Source: an uncultured Mycoplasmatota bacterium
GTDB lineage: Bacteria > Bacillota_I > Bacilli_A > RF39 > UBA660
Direction of reading: 5' to 3'
Assembly: GCA_947297555.1 (NCBI GenBank)
Contig: CAMYTM010000056.1
Span: forward strand, 1-5,174
Length of the DNA: 5,174 bases
The position numbers and the translations under genes were made by a program. This document shows positions 1 to 5,174 of this stretch, piece after piece. The notes under the pieces are model-generated. The model was not told where the DNA came from and searched no databases. It saw nothing but the letters and a program-made list of their open reading frames with translations. Numbering within the stretch: position 1 is the first letter of the stretch; each line of letters begins with the position of its first letter.

Positions 1-30
1 ATGGATAGAAATAAGAAATTCTTTTTTTGA
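1..30 (+). other. possible 3' end of an upstream gene (mutS?), cut by window edge
   Basis: Two frames are open from the left edge. One ends at TGA 28-30, the other at TAG 35-37. Either could be the last codons of a preceding gene in the same direction. In many Bacillota the gene before mutL is mutS, so a mutS tail is a reasonable guess, but about ten residues cannot identify it. The frame ending at TGA also begins with ATG at position 1, which would make only a nine-residue peptide, so I do not call it a gene. If the upstream gene ends here, it lies 7 to 14 bases before the mutL start, which fits an operon. Confidence 0.25.
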
Positions 31-34
31 AAGG
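30..34 (+). promoter_or_regulatory. ribosome binding site of mutL
   Basis: AAAGG (with GA before it) lies 10 bases before the ATG at 45. It supports ATG 45 over the in-frame TTG at 27, which would start upstream of this site and add six residues not found in MutL relatives as I recall them. Confidence 0.6.
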
Positions 35-44
35 TAGTAGAAGT

Positions 45-1793
45 ATGAGTAAGATTAAAGTAATGAGTGAGGCGCTTGCCAATAAAATAGCAGCAGGAGA
101 AGTGGTTGAGAAAATTTCTTCTGTTGTAAAAGAATTATGTGAAAACAGTATTGATGCTCATGCGAAAAATATTGTGGTGACTTTAATTGATGGTGGCCTT
201 AAGTTAATCGAAGTATTAGATGATGGAGATGGTATGGATAAAAACGATGCCCATCTTGCTTTTGGTAGACATGCTACAAGTAAACTTTTACGTGATGACG
301 ATTTGTTTTTTATTGATACTTTAGGGTTTCGAGGAGAGGCACTTCCCTCTATTGCAAGCGTTAGTAGAGTTATTTTAAAAACCTGTAGTGATACTTTAGG
401 AACTTTGTTAGAAATTAAGGGCGGTAAAGTAGTAAAGGAAGAAGATGCAGATGCCCGTAAAGGGACTAGTATTACTGTGCAAGATTTATTTTATAATACT
501 CCTGCAAGACTTAAGTATTTAAAAAGTGAAGCAAGCGAACTTGCTGGATGTGTCTCCTTAATAGAGCGACTTGCCTTAAGTCATGATAATATTGCTTTTA
601 CTCTTACAAATAATGATAAAGTACTAGTCCGAACCACAGGAAGCGGAAATTTACATAAATGTATTCATGAAATATATGGGTTAAATGTTTCTTCTAAAAT
701 GTTAGAAATAAGAGCAAGTAATGATGACTTTGATTTATATGGTTATGTTTGTAAGCCAGAAATATTGAAATCGAATCGTAATCATTTTATTACAATGGTT
801 AATGATAGAATTGTGAAGAATTTTGATATTAATCGCGCGATTAATGATGCTTATTATACGTATAAACCTGATACGAAATATCCAATTGTTGTTTTAAAAG
901 TGAATACTGATCCCACTTTAATTGATGTGAATATTCATCCAACAAAGCAAGATATTAAATTATCCAAAATTAATGAACTATACGATTTAATCTATAATAC
1001 CATTAAAGAGGCTTTGTATAAATCTTTATTAATCCCAGACGCAATTAAAAAGCCAGAATACAATGAAATAAAAGATCATTATGTTGAGAATTTTGTTCGT
1101 GAAGTAGAAAAATCTAGCGATGAATATAAAGAGAGTAGCCAGGTAGCCTTAGATTTATCTTATGAAAGCGAAAAAGAAAGTCCTGTTATTCTAAATGAGG
1201 ATTTAAAAAAGTTAGTATTGTATCCAGTAGGGGTTGCTTTAGGAACTTATATTATTGCTCAAAATGAAGAAGGCGTTTATTTGATTGATCAACATGCGGC
1301 TCAAGAAAGAGTAAATTATGAACGATATTTAAAAGCGCTTAAAGAAAGTATAACCTCTACAATAGGGTTATTGTTTCCTATTACAATAGAATTAGCAAGT
1401 AGTGAATTTTTAATTGTAAAGGATAATTTAGATGTTTTATTAAATATGGGATTTTTAGTAGAAGAATTTGGTGTTAATACTTTTGTTTTTAAAGAACATC
1501 CTACTTGGCTAAAAAGTGGATATGAAGAAGAATCTATTCATAAAATTGTAGATATTTTAATTAAAAACAACGGTAAATTTGATAGAGTGAAGTTTAATGA
1601 ACATATTGCTATTACTCTTGCCTGTAAGATGAGTATTAAAGCCAATATGCATATAGGTTTAGATGCTGTAGAAGAGTTATTAAATGAACTAGTCTTATGT
1701 GATAATCCATATAACTGTCCTCATGGAAGACCGACTATTATTAAATTTTCTCTTTATGATTTAGAAAGAATGTTTAAGAGGGTAATGAATTAA
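45..1793 (+). CDS. mutL: DNA mismatch repair protein MutL, endonuclease type
   Basis: MutL couples mismatch recognition by MutS to strand removal; the Bacillota type also nicks DNA. At 582 residues, it has an N-terminal GHKL ATPase domain (about 1-331): NKIAAGEVVE at 13-22, catalytic Glu30 and Mg-binding Asn34 in KELCENSIDA, DDGDG at 59-63, RHATSK at 75-80 and FRGEAL at 95-100. A short variable linker (about 332-392) leads to the C-terminal dimerisation and endonuclease domain. Its metal site is complete: DQHAAQE at 415-421 with Glu426, ACKMSIKAN at 526-534 and CPHGRP at 558-563. By recalled alignment to Bacillus subtilis MutL, the sliding-clamp motif (QEMIVP there) falls on IGLLFP at 440-445, so the usual Gln is missing. 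Other departures are KISS for RPAS at 23-26 and Cys32 in the ATPase motif. The start ATG 45 has an SD and matches family N-termini. Identification is secure; endonuclease activity is inferred from motifs. Confidence 0.98.
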   Translation: MSKIKVMSEALANKIAAGEVVEKISSVVKELCENSIDAHAKNIVVTLIDGGLKLIEVLDDGDGMDKNDAHLAFGRHATSKLLRDDDLFFIDTLGFRGEALPSIASVSRVILKTCSDTLGTLLEIKGGKVVKEEDADARKGTSITVQDLFYNTPARLKYLKSEASELAGCVSLIERLALSHDNIAFTLTNNDKVLVRTTGSGNLHKCIHEIYGLNVSSKMLEIRASNDDFDLYGYVCKPEILKSNRNHFITMVNDRIVKNFDINRAINDAYYTYKPDTKYPIVVLKVNTDPTLIDVNIHPTKQDIKLSKINELYDLIYNTIKEALYKSLLIPDAIKKPEYNEIKDHYVENFVREVEKSSDEYKESSQVALDLSYESEKESPVILNEDLKKLVLYPVGVALGTYIIAQNEEGVYLIDQHAAQERVNYERYLKALKESITSTIGLLFPITIELASSEFLIVKDNLDVLLNMGFLVEEFGVNTFVFKEHPTWLKSGYEEESIHKIVDILIKNNGKFDRVKFNEHIAITLACKMSIKANMHIGLDAVEELLNELVLCDNPYNCPHGRPTIIKFSLYDLERMFKRVMN

Positions 1794-1795
1794 CC

Positions 1796-1824
1796 TAGAC
1801 TTCTTTCTTTATTTTTGTTATATT
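1796..1824 (+). promoter_or_regulatory. putative sigma-A promoter for the ABC exporter gene
   Basis: TAGACT at 1796-1801 matches four of six bases of the -35 consensus. TATATT at 1819-1824 matches five of six of the -10. The spacer is 17 bases and a TG one base before the -10 makes it an extended -10. Transcription would start near 1831, just before the ribosome binding site, giving a leader of about 14 bases. No terminator-like hairpin separates mutL from this gene, so read-through from mutL is also possible. Such matches arise by chance in AT-rich DNA. Confidence 0.45.
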
Positions 1825-1832
1825 TATTTCGC

Positions 1833-1839
1833 GAGGTGG
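1833..1839 (+). promoter_or_regulatory. ribosome binding site of the ABC exporter gene
   Basis: GAGGTGG lies five bases before ATG 1845 and is a good match to the anti-Shine-Dalgarno complement. It fixes the start at 1845. The upstream in-frame TTG at 1815 would place this site inside the coding region. Confidence 0.75.
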
Positions 1840-1844
1840 AGTAT

Positions 1845-3569
1845 ATGAAAAATAAGGAAATAGTCAAATTTTTAAAACCTTTTGTGGCTAAGGAAAAGAA
1901 ATGGATAGTTTTAGCTATTATGCTTTCCTTAGTGAGTAGTTTTATTGGAATTACTTATGGATATTTTTCAGGACTTGCTATGAATTTTGTTACAGAAAAT
2001 GCATTTAAATTGAGTGTTGTTATTTTATTTTTAAATCTAATGTTGTCTATTTTAAACAATTTGTTTTTTGAACGTTTAGGTACGCTAATATCAACTAGAA
2101 TGAGTTTTCGAGTTATTGAAAATATTACATTTACTTTATTTCATAAAGTTTTAAAGTTGCCTACAAAAGCATTTGAAGAAAAATCAAGCGGAGAGTTTAT
2201 CAATCGTATTACTAATGACTCAGAAACGATTACGGATACTATCTCAAGTTTGATTTATATTGCTATTAAACTACTGGCTAGTTTGCTTATTTTCTTTTAT
2301 GTTCTAGGGAACTCTTTGCTTGTTGCATTTGAAATTTTGCTTTATCTTGTAGGAGTTTATATATTGTCTGCAAAATTTAATAAAAAATTGAATGCTTTGC
2401 AAAAAGAAATTCGAAGTGAAAATGATATTTATGTTATGAATGTAAATGAGTCAATACGTGGTATTCGTGAAGTTCGCGCATTAGGGATTAATAAAAATGT
2501 AGCCAAAAATTTGAAGGAAATCGTTACTCATTTATTTCAAAAAAGAAATGCTACCATTACTTATGAGAATAATTATTATGCTATGGTAGGTAGTTTAGCG
2601 GAGATTTTTATCACTATTGTTTTTGTTACTATTATTGTAGAAATATTTTATGGAAAGGGGTCTTATACTTTTTTAATTGCTATGACTTACTATGTTTATA
2701 ATTTTCAACATTTGGTTAATCGCTTTGCAACATTCTCTACTCAATATCAAAAGTTAAAAGTATCTGTAGAGCGTATTTATGAAATTGTAAATAATAAATT
2801 GTATCAAGATGTTTCTTATGGCAAATATCAAAATGAAAAAATGACTGGAAATATAGAATTTCAACAGGTTTCTTTTCATTATCATGATAATAACAAAGAG
2901 ATTTTAAAAGATTTTAATTTGGCTGTTAAGGAAAATACTAAAGTTGCTATAATTGGAAAAAGTGGTCAAGGAAAAAGTACGATTTTTAATCTTTTGTTAC
3001 GTTTTTTTGATGCTACAAAAGGGCGTGTTTTATTAGATGGAATTTCAATAGAAGAATATGACGAGAAAAGTTTACGAAAAAATATTAGTATTATTAGACA
3101 AGAGCCCTTTTTATTTAATAAAACAATTTTAGAAAATTTTCAAATTATTCATCCTGACATTTCCTTAAAAAAAGTGCGAGAATATTGTAAAATTGCTTTG
3201 CTTGATGATTACATTATGACTTTACCTTATAAATATGATACAAAGATTGGAGAAGGTGGTGTTAATTTATCTGGGGGTCAAAAACAAAGACTTGCGATTG
3301 CTAGAGCCTTGTCTAAAAATAGTAAGATTATTTTATTTGATGAGGCAACGAGTGCTCTTGATAATGAATCACAAGAAAAAATAATTAAAGTGATTGAAGA
3401 AATTTCTAAAAATCATACAATTATTACAATTGCTCATCGTTTGTCAACTATTATTGATTCAGATGTTATCCATTTAATGGAAAATGGACAAATCGTTGCA
3501 TCTGGGTCTCATAATGAATTGTTAAAGAAGAATAAGGCTTATCAAGAATTATATAAAAATAATGCGTAA
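1845..3569 (+). CDS. ABC exporter half-transporter, fused membrane and ATPase domains (MdlB/MsbA-like)
   Basis: A 574-residue exporter of the MsbA/BmrA/LmrA type, expected to work as a dimer in the cytoplasmic membrane, pumping substrate outward with ATP. Six membrane helices are visible at about 20-42, 56-75, 136-155, 157-176, 246-268 and 273-290. Between helices 2 and 3 is the family's conserved F..K..GE...R..ND stretch (110-125). The ATPase domain has A-loop Tyr346, Walker A GKSGQGKST (371-379), Q-loop Gln419, X-loop IGEGG before the signature LSGGQ (475-479), Walker B IILFDE with Asp499 and catalytic Glu500, D-loop SALD and H-loop His531. All catalytic residues are present, so a homodimer with two working sites is possible; no second half-transporter lies beside it. 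There is no peptidase C39 domain, which argues against a processing bacteriocin exporter. Substrate cannot be told: lipid, drug or peptide are open. mutL is 51 bases upstream; the two are probably functionally unrelated. Confidence 0.95.
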   Translation: MKNKEIVKFLKPFVAKEKKWIVLAIMLSLVSSFIGITYGYFSGLAMNFVTENAFKLSVVILFLNLMLSILNNLFFERLGTLISTRMSFRVIENITFTLFHKVLKLPTKAFEEKSSGEFINRITNDSETITDTISSLIYIAIKLLASLLIFFYVLGNSLLVAFEILLYLVGVYILSAKFNKKLNALQKEIRSENDIYVMNVNESIRGIREVRALGINKNVAKNLKEIVTHLFQKRNATITYENNYYAMVGSLAEIFITIVFVTIIVEIFYGKGSYTFLIAMTYYVYNFQHLVNRFATFSTQYQKLKVSVERIYEIVNNKLYQDVSYGKYQNEKMTGNIEFQQVSFHYHDNNKEILKDFNLAVKENTKVAIIGKSGQGKSTIFNLLLRFFDATKGRVLLDGISIEEYDEKSLRKNISIIRQEPFLFNKTILENFQIIHPDISLKKVREYCKIALLDDYIMTLPYKYDTKIGEGGVNLSGGQKQRLAIARALSKNSKIILFDEATSALDNESQEKIIKVIEEISKNHTIITIAHRLSTIIDSDVIHLMENGQIVASGSHNELLKKNKAYQELYKNNA

Positions 3570-3583
3570 AAGCATTATTTTTT
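3555..3583 (+). terminator. terminator-like hairpin overlapping the ABC gene stop codon
   Basis: AAAAATAATGC (3555-3565) pairs perfectly over 11 bp with GCATTATTTTT (3572-3582) around a six-base loop GTAAAA. The TAA stop (3567-3569) lies in the loop. The T-run 3578-3583 forms part of the stem and could also act as the U-tract, and the A-run on the other side makes it potentially bidirectional. Only two pairs are G-C, so it may be weak. Confidence 0.55.
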
Positions 3584-3591
3584 GGTATACT
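3583..3591 (+). promoter_or_regulatory. extended -10 promoter for the polysaccharide deacetylase gene
   Basis: TGGTATACT is a TGn extended -10 with a five-of-six TATAAT match. No recognisable -35 lies at 16 to 18 bases upstream, where the hairpin loop sits, but extended -10 promoters can work without one. Transcription would start near 3598, leaving a leader of about 10 bases before ATG 3609. The promoter begins on the last T of the preceding terminator-like hairpin. Confidence 0.45.
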
Positions 3592-3608
3592 AAGTAGTAG
3601 TGATTTAT

Positions 3609-4790
3609 ATGAAAGAAGTAAATGTTAAATTAATATCAATGGTGCTTGTTCTTGTAAGCGTTTCTATTTTTATTCTGTTTAAAACGGATAAAAACGCTTT
3701 AGTAGTTGCATTAAATAAGAAAAATAATATTAGTGTAAAAATAGAAGAATTAATTAACCAAAATTTAGATAAAGAGTTAATTCGTAATGAAAATTTTAAT
3801 GATAAATTTGTTTATTTAGAATTTCAAAAAGATGGTATGTGTTCTAGTCATTTTGTTGATGCTAAAACAGGAGAAGAGAAGTATTTTTTAGATTATATAA
3901 AAGAAGAAAAAAGAGAACATTTTCAAACGAAAATTAAAGATTTATTGTATTTAAAGTATCCAAATTTTATTGCAGATATTCTTTCTTTAGAAGATAGTCA
4001 AAAGACTTATCAAATTTTGCAAAATGAACTTTATATTTTTTATGATAATTCTACTATATCGCCTAAAGTAAATGAAAAACTCTACCTTCGTGTAGATTAT
4101 CAGGAAATTCAGGATTGCCTTGATTTTCCTGTTTCTCTAGGAGAGAGTACTTCTTTTCAAGATGGTTATACTTATGATAAAAATAAGAAAAGTATTGCTT
4201 TTACTTTTGATGATGGTCCTAATGGGGAAAAAACAAATAAAATAGTGAATTTATTGGAACAGAATAAAGCTCATGCTACTTTCTTCATGGTTGGAAATAA
4301 AATGGAATATGGAAAAGAAACAATTTTAAATGTATTAAATAAGGGAAATGAAATAGGTAGTCATTCTTATAATCATAAAAATATGAAAAGAATGAAAATA
4401 GAAGATATTATAAGTGATGAAGAAAAAACAAAAGAAACATTTTATAATATTACTGGTCGTGAATTAATATATACACGTCCTCCCTATGGAAATATAAACC
4501 AAAAAATCAAAGAAAGTTTAAATACTATTTTTATTAATTGGAATTTAGATACTGAAGATTGGTTACATAGAGATAAAAATTATATTGTTAATTATGTGAT
4601 GGATAATGTTAATGATGGTGATATTATTTTGATGCATGATTTGTATGATTCAACGGTAGAGGCTGTAGAAGAATTGTTGCCAAAGTTGTACGCAGAAGGG
4701 TATCAGGTTATGAGTATTAGCGAACTTGCTAAAATAAAAGGAAAATCATTAGATGCACATTCGGTTTATCGTAGTATAAAAGCAGATTAG
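3609..4790 (+). CDS. membrane-anchored polysaccharide deacetylase (NodB family, PdaC-like layout)
   Basis: Predicted metal-dependent carbohydrate esterase (CE4/NodB) removing N-acetyl groups from a wall polysaccharide, most likely peptidoglycan, outside the membrane. At 393 residues, it has an N-terminal hydrophobic helix (about 8-24) without a clear cleavage site, so probably an anchor. The 66-172 region resembles a diverged DUF3298-type domain (pattern DAKTGEE..., then IFYDNSTISPKV...VDYQEI); this is recalled resemblance only. The NodB domain spans about 194-380 with all five motifs: TFDDGP 199-204 (catalytic and metal Asp201/Asp202), HSYNH 252-256 (metal His252/His256), RPPYG 290-294, DTEDW 314-318 and LMHD with His343. 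The protein should be active. DUF3298 plus NodB is the layout of Bacillus subtilis PdaC. The ribosome binding site is weak: GTGAT at 3600-3604 matches only the edge of the anti-SD complement. GTG 3600 is an alternative start adding three residues. It converges on the next gene with a four-base overlap. Family is certain; substrate is inferred. Confidence 0.93.
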   Translation: MKEVNVKLISMVLVLVSVSIFILFKTDKNALVVALNKKNNISVKIEELINQNLDKELIRNENFNDKFVYLEFQKDGMCSSHFVDAKTGEEKYFLDYIKEEKREHFQTKIKDLLYLKYPNFIADILSLEDSQKTYQILQNELYIFYDNSTISPKVNEKLYLRVDYQEIQDCLDFPVSLGESTSFQDGYTYDKNKKSIAFTFDDGPNGEKTNKIVNLLEQNKAHATFFMVGNKMEYGKETILNVLNKGNEIGSHSYNHKNMKRMKIEDIISDEEKTKETFYNITGRELIYTRPPYGNINQKIKESLNTIFINWNLDTEDWLHRDKNYIVNYVMDNVNDGDIILMHDLYDSTVEAVEELLPKLYAEGYQVMSISELAKIKGKSLDAHSVYRSIKAD

Positions 4791-5161
4791 AAGAAGTTTA
4801 GAAGGAAATCATCTTCATCTTCTCCAATAATACTAATATATAAAGAAATAGCACCACCGATTAAAAATAAAAGTGCTGCTATAAGCCCAGCATTGGCAAG
4901 AAAAATTTGTTTAGGACTAGAGTGAGGATCTAGTCTTTTTATATGTTTGAAGTTAATATAGGCAAAGTAAAGATAAATAATAAAAGTGACTATAAAAATC
5001 TCGGTATTAATAGTTCTAAAAATGTTTTCATCTTTCTTTGTATGTTTTTTTAAATATTCTTTTTCATAGTAATTTGAAATAAGAGCAAACACAGCCAAAA
5101 AGATATATACAATCCATATATAATCTTCAATCCGAAGTTCATATAATGTTTCACTATCCAT
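4787..5161 (-). CDS. small membrane protein of unknown function, three predicted helices
   Basis: I do not recognise a family for this 124-residue protein. Three hydrophobic segments are visible at about 14-30, 54-71 and 86-112. The loop between the first two is lysine-rich (residues 33-49), suggesting it faces the cytoplasm; the second loop (72-85) is also basic, so topology is uncertain. A short acidic tail follows (GEDEDDF, 113-119). There are no cysteines and no visible catalytic motif. The gene is convergent to the deacetylase and its stop (4787-4789) overlaps the deacetylase stop (4788-4790). No Shine-Dalgarno precedes ATG 5161, and only 13 bases of upstream sequence are in the window. 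An open frame of this length with coherent helices and good start-to-stop fit supports a real gene. The opposite strand here holds no competing frame that I could find. Confidence 0.75.
   Translation of the reverse strand: MDSETLYELRIEDYIWIVYIFLAVFALISNYYEKEYLKKHTKKDENIFRTINTEIFIVTFIIYLYFAYINFKHIKRLDPHSSPKQIFLANAGLIAALLFLIGGAISLYISIIGEDEDDFLLNFF
4913..4940 (+). terminator. putative intrinsic terminator of the deacetylase transcript, inside the convergent gene
   Basis: GACTAGA (4915-4921) pairs with TCTAGTC (4929-4935) over 7 bp around the loop GTGAGGA. A G-T wobble (4914/4936) and an A-T pair (4913/4937) extend the stem, and a run of five T follows (4936-4940). It would end the deacetylase mRNA about 150 bases past its stop codon. 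The same bases code for the loop between helices 2 and 3 of the minus-strand membrane protein, so the palindrome could also be incidental. Confidence 0.5.
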
Positions 5162-5164
5162 ACT

Positions 5165-5170
5165 ATTATA
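5165..5170 (-). promoter_or_regulatory. perfect -10 hexamer just before the small membrane protein
   Basis: On the minus strand TATAAT runs from 5170 to 5165 and ends three bases before ATG 5161. The -35 region lies beyond the window. A start point seven bases downstream would fall at about 5158, inside or just past the start codon, so this box fits a normal leader poorly. Confidence 0.25.
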
Positions 5171-5174
5171 GCCC

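Noticed and set aside
12..28. T-run at 22-28 as a terminator of the upstream gene
   Set aside because: The only inverted repeat nearby (AAGAA/TTCTT) leaves a one-base loop and cannot fold as a terminator stem.
27..44. TTG 27 as the mutL start
   Set aside because: It would begin before the ribosome binding site at 30-34 and add six residues; ATG 45 matches the N-terminus of known MutL proteins.
1815..1844. TTG 1815 as the exporter start
   Set aside because: It lies inside the likely promoter -10 and upstream of a strong ribosome binding site that is well placed for ATG 1845.
3002..3008. T7 run in the exporter gene as a phase-variation site
   Set aside because: Runs of this length are expected in AT-rich coding DNA, and the frame is intact with all downstream motifs in place.
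3600..3608. GTG 3600 as the deacetylase start
   Set aside because: It would sit almost at the predicted transcription start with no ribosome binding site; ATG 3609 is simpler. It cannot be fully excluded as a leaderless start.
4717..4732. Hairpin TTAGC/GCTAA with loop GAACTT near the deacetylase 3' end as a terminator for either strand
   Set aside because: The stem is only 5 bp, lies within coding sequence, and is followed by A rather than T on the + strand. On the minus strand the T-run comes before the stem, which is the wrong order.
45..5161. Mycoplasma-type code (TGA as tryptophan)
   Set aside because: All tryptophans in the four proteins come from TGG, and no gene needs reading through TGA. 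The endonuclease-type MutL also argues against a classical mycoplasma.

Overview
The window is AT-rich, densely coded bacterial DNA. It carries four complete genes and probably the last codons of a fifth at the left edge. Tryptophan is read from TGG and no gene has an in-frame TGA, so the standard bacterial code applies. MutL has the C-terminal endonuclease motifs (DQHA..E, CPHGRP) typical of Bacillota and absent from Escherichia coli MutL. With the low GC, the Shine-Dalgarno sites before the first two genes and a PdaC-like deacetylase, this points to a Bacillota (Bacilli/Clostridia-type) organism, perhaps a gut-associated lineage. The lineage is inferred from style and from recalled family features; no search was run.

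Layout, left to right. Positions 1-37 are probably the end of an upstream gene; mutS is the usual partner but cannot be seen here. mutL (45-1793, +) encodes the mismatch-repair matchmaker and nicking endonuclease. A 51-base gap follows with a plausible sigma-A promoter and a good ribosome binding site. Next is a single-chain ABC exporter half-transporter (1845-3569, +) with all nucleotide-binding motifs intact. Its stop codon sits in the loop of an 11-bp hairpin that looks like a terminator, directly abutted by an extended -10 promoter. That promoter would serve a membrane-anchored NodB-family polysaccharide deacetylase (3609-4790, +). A three-helix membrane protein of unknown function (4787-5161, -) converges on it with a 4-base tail-to-tail overlap. 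A terminator-like hairpin on the + strand lies inside this convergent gene, so the deacetylase transcript probably runs antisense to it.

The genes do not form an obvious single pathway. mutL is housekeeping DNA repair. The exporter and deacetylase are both envelope functions (export of an unknown substrate; probable modification of peptidoglycan or another N-acetylated wall glycan), but each seems to have its own promoter, so coordinated function is not demonstrated. I see no mobile element, CRISPR array, structural RNA gene or clearly new system. The most unusual features are the compact gene-boundary signals and a MutL sliding-clamp motif that lacks its usual glutamine.
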